A stretch of 64,000 nucleotides of DNA from Actinomadura flavalba DSM 45200. Lineage in GTDB: Bacteria; Actinomycetota; Actinomycetes; Streptosporangiales; Streptosporangiaceae. The first letter of the stretch is position 1, and the number at the start of each line of letters is the position of its first letter. The notes under the pieces were generated by a model, which did no database searches, was not told the origin of the DNA, and was given only the letters and a program-made list of their open reading frames with translations. The translations under genes were made by a program, and so were the position numbers. Where the stretch lies: assembly GCF_000374305.1 (NCBI RefSeq), contig NZ_KB894094.1, forward strand, positions 124,001 through 188,000, given 5' to 3'. Shown here in pieces: positions 58,767 through 64,000 of this stretch.

Positions 58767-60484
58767 CCGAGCTGAGCCGCGCGCGGTACGCCGCGCTGTA
58801 CGGGCCGACGACCGGCGACCGGGTGCGGCTCGCCGACACCGACCTGTTCGTCGAGGTCACCGAGGACCGCAGCCGGGGCCCGGCGGGCGCCGGGGACGAG
58901 GCCGTGTTCGGCGGCGGCAAGGTGATCCGCGAGTCGATGGGCCAGGGCATGGCCACCCGCGCCGAGGGCGCCCTCGACCTGGTGGTCACCGGCGTCGTCG
59001 TGCTCGACCACTGGGGGGTCGTCAAGGCCGACGTCGGGATTCGCGACGGACGGATCGTCGCGCTCGGCAAGGCGGGCAACCCCGACACCATGGACGGCGT
59101 GCACCCCGATCTGGTGATCGGCCCGACGACCGAGGTGCTCGCCGGGAACGGGAAGATCCTCACGGCGGGCGCGGTGGACTCGCACGTCCACCTCATCTGC
59201 CCGCAGCTCATCGACGAGGCGCTCGGCGCGGGCGTCACGACGCTCGTCGGCGGCGGCAGCGGACCGGCCGAGGGCACCAAGGCCACGACCGTGACGGGCG
59301 TCTGGTACCTGCACCGGATGCTGGAGGCCCTGGACGGCGCGCCCGTCAACGTGGCGTTGCTCGGCAAGGGCAACACGGTGTCCGAGCCCGCGCTGTGGGA
59401 GCAGCTCCGCGCCGGGGCGTCGGGGTTCAAGCTGCACGAGGACTGGGGCTCGACGCCCGCCGCGATCGACGCGTGCCTGCGCGTCGCGGACGCGTCCGGG
59501 GTGCAGGTGGCGCTGCACTCGGACACGCTCAACGAGGCCGGGTACGTCGAGTCGACGCTCGGCGCCGTCGCGGGCCGGTCGATCCACGCCTACCACACCG
59601 AGGGTGCCGGAGGCGGGCACGCGCCGGACATCATCACGGTCGCCTCGCACCCGAACGTGCTGCCGTCGTCGACCAACCCGACCCGGCCGCACACCGTGAA
59701 CACGCTCGACGAGCACCTGGACATGCTCATGGTGTGCCACCACCTGAACCCGTCGGTGCCCGAGGACCTGGCGTTCGCCGAGTCGCGCATCCGGCCGACG
59801 ACGATGGCGGCCGAGGACGTCCTGCACGACCTCGGCGCGATCTCGATCATCGGGTCGGACTCGCAGGCGATGGGCCGCATCGGGGAGACCGTCCTGCGCA
59901 CGTGGCAGACGGCGCACGCGATGAAGCGGCGGCGCGGCGCGCTGCCCGGCGACGGCCCGGCCGACAACCTGCGCGCGCGCCGCTACGTCGCCAAGTACAC
60001 GATCAACCCGGCGGTCGCGCACGGCCTGGACGGCGAGGTCGGCTCGGTCGAGCCGGGCAAGCTCGCCGACCTGGTGCTGTGGGAGCCGGCGTTCTTCGGC
60101 GTCCGGCCGCAGGTCGTGCTGAAGGGCGGCGTGATCGCCTGGGCGGCGATGGGCGACGCCAACGCCTCGATCCCGACGCCGCAGCCGATGCTGCCCCGCC
60201 CGATGTTCGGCGCCGCGCCGGTCGTCGCGGCGGCGACGTCCCTGCACTTCGTCTCCCCCGCCGCGCTGGACGACGGGCTCGCGGAGCGGCTGCCGCACGT
60301 CCGCCGGAGGCTGGCGCCGGTGAAGGACACCCGCCGCCTGGGCAAGGCCGACCTGCCGGAGAACACCGCCCTGCCCGACATCAGGGTCGATCCCGACACC
60401 TTCACCGTGACCGTCGACGGCGACGTCATCGACCCCGCCCCGGCCACGGAACTCCCCATGGCCCAGCGGTACTTCCTGTTCTGA
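58763..60484 (+). CDS. ureC: Urease alpha (catalytic) subunit
   Basis: A 573-residue metalloenzyme. Nickel-binding His in VDSHVHLI, carbamylated Lys223 in [24 protein letters not shown], and the mobile flap Cys325-His326 in MVCHHLN, all offset by +6 from the Klebsiella numbers, show an intact active site. End [23 protein letters not shown] is standard. Stop overlaps the ureF start by one base. Confidence 0.97.
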   Translation: MTELSRARYAALYGPTTGDRVRLADTDLFVEVTEDRSRGPAGAGDEAVFGGGKVIRESMGQGMATRAEGALDLVVTGVVVLDHWGVVKADVGIRDGRIVALGKAGNPDTMDGVHPDLVIGPTTEVLAGNGKILTAGAVDSHVHLICPQLIDEALGAGVTTLVGGGSGPAEGTKATTVTGVWYLHRMLEALDGAPVNVALLGKGNTVSEPALWEQLRAGASGFKLHEDWGSTPAAIDACLRVADASGVQVALHSDTLNEAGYVESTLGAVAGRSIHAYHTEGAGGGHAPDIITVASHPNVLPSSTNPTRPHTVNTLDEHLDMLMVCHHLNPSVPEDLAFAESRIRPTTMAAEDVLHDLGAISIIGSDSQAMGRIGETVLRTWQTAHAMKRRRGALPGDGPADNLRARRYVAKYTINPAVAHGLDGEVGSVEPGKLADLVLWEPAFFGVRPQVVLKGGVIAWAAMGDANASIPTPQPMLPRPMFGAAPVVAAATSLHFVSPAALDDGLAERLPHVRRRLAPVKDTRRLGKADLPENTALPDIRVDPDTFTVTVDGDVIDPAPATELPMAQRYFLF

Positions 60485-61317
60485 TGCACCCGTCGCTTCT
60501 CCTGCTCGCCGACTCCCGCCTCCCGGCGGGCGGCCACGCCCACTCCGGCGGCCTGGAACCGGCCGTCACGGCGGGCACCGTCACCGACATCCCGTCCCTG
60601 ACGGCCTTCCTACGAGGCCGCCTGGCCACGACGGGCCTGGTGACCGCCGCCCTCGCGGCGGCGGCCTGCGCCCTCGCCGTCACCGCGACCGAGCCCGTGG
60701 AGGAAGATCGCCTACCCGGCCTACCTAGGGCCGGAGGTGCCACCGGCACGGGAACGCCCGCAGAAGCGGCCACCCACCGCGCATCCGACCCGCCCCCGTC
60801 AGGGACGACCACCGGCACGGTGAACCGTGCGACGGTGACGGGTGACGGTGGGCTTGCGGTGGCTTGGGAGGTTTTGGACGCCGAGGCCGACACTCGGACG
60901 CCTTCCCCCGCGCAGCGGCGGGCGGCCCGGGCGCAGGGGCGGTCACTGGCGCGGGTGGCGTTACGGACGTGGCCTTCGGCGGCGCTGGACGTGCTGGCGC
61001 GGCAGGGGGCGCACCATCCGCTCGTGCTCGGGGCGGCCACCGCCGCCGCCGGGGGCGGGCCGCGCGACGCGGCGTCCATCGCGGCCTACGGATCGGTGAC
61101 GGGCGGGGCGTCGGCCGGGGTGCGGCTGCTCGGGCTGGACCCGCTCGGCGTCAACGAGGCGCTGGGCGGGCTGGCGGCGGCGATCGACGCCGTCGCGGCG
61201 GAGGCGGCCGGGTACGCCGGGCGGCCGTGGGCGGAGCTGCCCGCGCCGTCGGCGCCGGTGCTGGACCTGTACGCCGAGGCGCACGCGGGCGCGGACCTGC
61301 GCCTGTTCGAGTCTTGA
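60484..61317 (+). CDS. ureF: Urease accessory protein UreF with an unusual central insertion
   Basis: A 277-residue UreF, the chaperone that gates GTPase action on UreG during nickel delivery. N-terminal [21 protein letters not shown] and the C-terminal half ([30 protein letters not shown]) are normal. Residues ~69-123 are an added Pro/Thr/Gly-rich stretch ([17 protein letters not shown] to [13 protein letters not shown]) between two conserved helices. The corresponding DNA (~60690-60850) has more A/T-ending codons than flanks. Actinomycete UreF is usually near 220-230 residues. Confidence 0.92.
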   Translation: MHPSLLLLADSRLPAGGHAHSGGLEPAVTAGTVTDIPSLTAFLRGRLATTGLVTAALAAAACALAVTATEPVEEDRLPGLPRAGGATGTGTPAEAATHRASDPPPSGTTTGTVNRATVTGDGGLAVAWEVLDAEADTRTPSPAQRRAARAQGRSLARVALRTWPSAALDVLARQGAHHPLVLGAATAAAGGGPRDAASIAAYGSVTGGASAGVRLLGLDPLGVNEALGGLAAAIDAVAAEAAGYAGRPWAELPAPSAPVLDLYAEAHAGADLRLFES

Positions 61318-61337
61318 TCTATCGGGAGGTTGCTTTC

Positions 61338-62012
61338 ATGGGTGCGCACTTCGGGCACGGGGCCGATCATCACGCGGCGACGCCGCCCGGCGGGCGGGCG
61401 CTGCGGCTCGGGATCGGCGGGCCGGTCGGGAGCGGCAAGACGGCGCTCACGGCGGCGCTGTGCCGGGTCCTGCGGGACGAACTGGCGCTCGCCGTCGTCA
61501 CCAACGACATCTACACCACCGAGGACGCCGACTTCCTGCGGCGCGAGGCCGTCCTGTCCGACGACCGGATCACGGCCGTGCGGACGGGCGCGTGCCCGCA
61601 CACCGCCATCCGCGACGACATCTCCGCCAACCTCGACGCCGTCGAGGCCCTGGAGCAGCGGCACCCGGGGCTGGACCTCGTCATCGTGGAGAGCGGCGGC
61701 GACAACCTCACCGCGCTGTTCAGCCGGGGCCTGGCCGACCGGCAGATCTTCGTGCTGGACGTCGCGGGCGGCGACGACGTCCCGCGCAAGGGCGGCCTCG
61801 GCGTCGCCGCCGCCGACCTGCTCGTCATCAACAAGACCGACCTGGCGCCGCTCGTCGGCAGCGACCTGGAGCTGATGGCGAGCGACGCCGCCCGCGTCCG
61901 CGACGGGAAGCCGGTCGCGCTGACGTCGCTGCGCGAGGCGCCCGGCGCGCCCGAGGTCGCGGCGTGGGTGCGGCGCGTCGTCGCCGGGTCGCGCGAGCAC
62001 GCGCCCGCATGA
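61338..62012 (+). CDS. ureG: Urease accessory GTPase UreG
   Basis: A 224-residue SIMIBI GTPase: P-loop [28 protein letters not shown], the nickel-binding Cys-Pro-His in [24 protein letters not shown] and NKTDLAP (G4). The N-terminus has a short His-containing head ([13 protein letters not shown]), a possible nickel-holding element since ureE is absent. ATG at 61338 follows GGGAGGT. Confidence 0.96.
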   Translation: MGAHFGHGADHHAATPPGGRALRLGIGGPVGSGKTALTAALCRVLRDELALAVVTNDIYTTEDADFLRREAVLSDDRITAVRTGACPHTAIRDDISANLDAVEALEQRHPGLDLVIVESGGDNLTALFSRGLADRQIFVLDVAGGDDVPRKGGLGVAAADLLVINKTDLAPLVGSDLELMASDAARVRDGKPVALTSLREAPGAPEVAAWVRRVVAGSREHAPA

Positions 62013-62746
62013 CCCGCTCGTACGCGCCGCGCGCCGCGATCACCGCCGCGTGCGACGCGTCCGGCGTCACCCGCCTGACGCGGCTGCGCTCGGACGGCCC
62101 GCTCGCCGTGCGGGAGACCCCGGACGCCGTCTACCTGGTGGGCGCGGCGGCGAGCCCGCTCGGCGGCGACGACCTCGCGCTCGACGTCGAGGTCGGCGCG
62201 GGGGCGCGGCTGACGGTGCGGTCGGCGGCGTCGGCGCTGGCGCTGCCGGGCGACGGGCCGTCCCGGATGACGGTCCGCGCCCGCGTCGGCGCGGGCGCGC
62301 ACCTGGACTACGCGCCCGAGCCGACGGTCGCGGCGCGCGGCTGCGACCACCGCGCGGTGACGTCCGTCGAGCTGGCGGCGGACGCCACGCTGCGCTGGCG
62401 CGAGGAACTGGTCCTCGGACGGCACGGCGAGGCGCCCGGCGCCCACACCGCCCGCTTCGACGTCACGCTGGACGGCCGCCCGCTGCTCCGCCACGCCCTC
62501 GACCTCACCGACCCGTCCGTCTACACGACGGCCCCGGTGCTCGGCGCGGCCCGCGCGGTGGGCAGCGTCCTGCTGGCCGGGCCCGGCCTGACGACGGAGC
62601 CGCACACGGCGGAGGGCCTGTCCGTCCTGCCCCTGACCGGCCCGGCGGTCCTGGTCACCGCCACGGCCGCCGACGCCGCGACGCTGCGCCGCCGTCTCAC
62701 GACGGGTGCGGAGCGGGCGTCGCGGACTCCGGCTCCGGCGTGCTGA
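62009..62746 (+). CDS. ureD: Urease accessory protein UreD/UreH
   Basis: A 245-residue UreD, scaffold that binds apo-urease for nickel insertion. [43 protein letters not shown] and [24 protein letters not shown] are the family motifs. Starts with an ATGA overlap on ureG. Its last ~50 bp overlap the convergent MFS gene. ureE is missing from the cluster. Confidence 0.93.
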   Translation: MTRSYAPRAAITAACDASGVTRLTRLRSDGPLAVRETPDAVYLVGAAASPLGGDDLALDVEVGAGARLTVRSAASALALPGDGPSRMTVRARVGAGAHLDYAPEPTVAARGCDHRAVTSVELAADATLRWREELVLGRHGEAPGAHTARFDVTLDGRPLLRHALDLTDPSVYTTAPVLGAARAVGSVLLAGPGLTTEPHTAEGLSVLPLTGPAVLVTATAADAATLRRRLTTGAERASRTPAPAC

Positions 62747-64000
62747 TCGCGCCCCCGTCCCGTCCGCGCAGCGTCGCCAGCACCACCAGGAACGCCACCG
62801 CCAGCACGCCGAGCCCGGTCGCGAACGCCGCGCCGAGCCCGCCGGGCAGCGCGGGGCCGCCCGCCGAGACGCGCACGGCCGACAGTACCGCCACGCCGAG
62901 CGACGCGCCCGTCAGCATCGCGGCCTGGAGCACCCCGGACGCCGCCCCCGCCTCCGCCGGGTCCACCGTCGCCATGATCGCCATGTTCAGCGGGACGACG
63001 ACGTACCCGAGCCCGGCGCCGAGCAGCAGCAGCGGCCCCGCCGCGCCGAGCCAGTAGCCGTCCGACAGCGGGACGAGCCAGCCGAGCGCCGCCGCCATCG
63101 ACGCGATGCCGCCGAGCGCGACGACGCGTCCGCCCAGGCGGGTGACGGCGGCCGGGGCGTGCCGCGCCGTCGCGAACATCCCGGCGGCCATCGGCAGGAA
63201 CGCCAGCCCGGACCGCAGCGAGCCGAACCCGGCGACCTCCTGGAAATACTGCACGAGCAGGAACTGCGCGCTCATCGTCACCATCGGCACGAGGAGCAGC
63301 GCGGCGAGCGCGCCCGCCCGCGCCCGGTCGGCGAACAGCGACGGCGGCAGGACGGGCCGCGCCGCCCGCCGCTCGACCAGGACGAACACCGCGAGCAGCG
63401 CCGCGCCGACCGCGAGACCGCTGACGGCGAGCGGGTCGGACCACCCGTGCTCGGCGCGCGCGAGACCGAACGTCAGCGCGACGAGCCCGGCGACGGACGT
63501 CAGGCCGCCCGCCACGTCGAACCGGCCGGGCGACCGGGGCGTCTCACCGAGCCGCCGGGGCGCGACCGCGAGGACGAACAGCCCGAGCGGCACGTTGACG
63601 AACAGCACCCACCGCCACGACAGCGCGGCGGTGATCAGGCCGCCGAGGACCAGCCCGAGCGTCATCGCCGACGCGGTCACCGCCGAGTAGACGCCGAGCG
63701 CGCGGGCCTGCCGCTCGCCGGTGAAGTGGGTGACGAGCAGCGCGAGCGTGGCGGGCCCGGCGAGCGCGGCCCCGGCGCCCTGGAGGGCGCGGGCGGCGAC
63801 GAGCCAGCCGGGGCCGGGGGCCAGCCCGCCGAGCAGGGAGGCGAGCGTGAAGACCGCCATCCCGGCGAGGAACACGCGGCGGCGGCCGAACACGTCCCCG
63901 GCGCGCCCGCCGAGCAGCAGCAGCCCGCCGAACGCGAGCAGGAACGCGGTGGAGACCCAGCTCAGACCGGCCGGGGTGAAGCCGAGGCCGTCGCGGACGG
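62697..64000 (-). CDS. MFS transporter, DHA2-type drug efflux (5' end off window)
   Basis: At least 434 residues, read leftward, open at base 64000 so the N-terminus is missing. Motif A GGRAGDVFGRRRVFLAG begins near 63925, then VAARALQGAGAALAGPATLALL and SMAAALGWLVPLSDGYWLG-type later helices, with the DHA2 TLGLVLGGLITAALSWRWVLFVNVPLG motif. Ends in a Ser/Pro tail. Its 3' end overlaps ureD by 50 bp on the other strand. Substrate unknown. Confidence 0.9.
   Translation of the reverse strand, partial: VRDGLGFTPAGLSWVSTAFLLAFGGLLLLGGRAGDVFGRRRVFLAGMAVFTLASLLGGLAPGPGWLVAARALQGAGAALAGPATLALLVTHFTGERQARALGVYSAVTASAMTLGLVLGGLITAALSWRWVLFVNVPLGLFVLAVAPRRLGETPRSPGRFDVAGGLTSVAGLVALTFGLARAEHGWSDPLAVSGLAVGAALLAVFVLVERRAARPVLPPSLFADRARAGALAALLLVPMVTMSAQFLLVQYFQEVAGFGSLRSGLAFLPMAAGMFATARHAPAAVTRLGGRVVALGGIASMAAALGWLVPLSDGYWLGAAGPLLLLGAGLGYVVVPLNMAIMATVDPAEAGAASGVLQAAMLTGASLGVAVLSAVRVSAGGPALPGGLGAAFATGLGVLAVAFLVVLATLRGRDGGAISTPEPESATPAPHPS

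Noticed and set aside
1..64000. Insertion sequences, prophage genes, rRNA operon or biosynthetic megasynthase
   Set aside because: None seen: no transposase, terminase, integrase, rRNA-like stretch or PKS/NRPS motif in any frame I read.

Overview
The window is 64 kb of very GC-rich (low to mid 70% by eye) chromosomal DNA from an actinomycete. Evidence for this: strong G/C bias at codon third positions, GTG and TTG starts behind AGGAGG-type sites, a DtxR/IdeR iron box, DUF574 and DUF5753 genes, Rv1733c- and LprG-family proteins, and Tat/Sec signal peptides typical of the group. A Streptosporangiales member such as Actinomadura or a relative (Thermomonosporaceae) is my best guess, but it is an inference. 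I see no rRNA, CRISPR array, insertion sequence, integrase or phage module. The region reads as core plus ordinary accessory chromosome.

Layout. 1-6.6 kb: an XRE-TPR regulator (cut by the window edge), a transthyretin/HIU-hydrolase-like protein lacking key catalytic residues, an NCS2 purine permease, glycerate kinase, alanine dehydrogenase, a histidine phosphatase and a CsoR-type metal sensor. 6.6-16.3 kb: a divergent MarR/DHA2-efflux pair with two identical-type palindromic operators, an MpaB-type (DUF2236) protein, CutA with an acidic tail, gamma-glutamyltranspeptidase, an APC permease carrying a C-terminal tail encoded by seven 69-bp tandem repeats, and a secreted alpha/beta hydrolase. 16.4-20.4 kb: a thiamine-binding-like protein and an envelope-glycosylation group (methyltransferase, GT2-GtrA fusion, divergent multipass protein). 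20.4-26.3 kb: a CAT-anticodon tRNA, the lprG-P55 lipid-export pair, an HSL-type esterase, a WS/DGAT acyltransferase and an Rv1733c-family protein, a lipid module of mycobacterial flavour. 26.3-31.2 kb: an iron-siderophore uptake locus (ATPase, two permeases, binding lipoprotein, siderophore-interacting reductase) with two IdeR boxes between the divergent arms.

31.2-38.2 kb is the most accessory stretch: two tandem paralogous exported proteins, a D-2-hydroxyacid dehydrogenase, a probable PUA/EVE-like plus PD-(D/E)xK nuclease (candidate modification-dependent restriction enzyme), tRNA-Asn, a DUF574 methyltransferase with its DUF5753 regulator, a cyclase-homology protein and a YtxH protein. 38.2-49 kb holds a PH-like protein, a GH63-like glycosidase and a complete-looking Ter module: HAD phosphatase, PRTase-PELOTA, PRTase-TRSP and CitE-like aldolase in one overlapping operon, then DUF475/TerC, two TerD proteins and a divergent helical protein, followed by a YbjQ protein. 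49-52.2 kb: a principal-type sigma factor downstream of dnaG. 52.2-57.7 kb: a glycolipid-binding-domain protein, three small basic secreted proteins, a conserved hypothetical, and an exported amine oxidase followed by an exported Rid protein. 58.2-62.7 kb: ureABCFGD (no ureE), apparently leaderless, with an unusual insertion in UreF. A DHA2-type MFS gene running off the right edge overlaps ureD tail to tail.

Best leads: the PUA/EVE-nuclease gene at 33.4 kb with its operator-like repeats, the Ter nucleoside-like metabolite module, the 69-bp repeat tail on the APC permease, the tandem exported paralogs at 31-32 kb, and the pseudo-HIU hydrolase beside a purine permease. All family calls come from reading the translated sequence; no database search was run.
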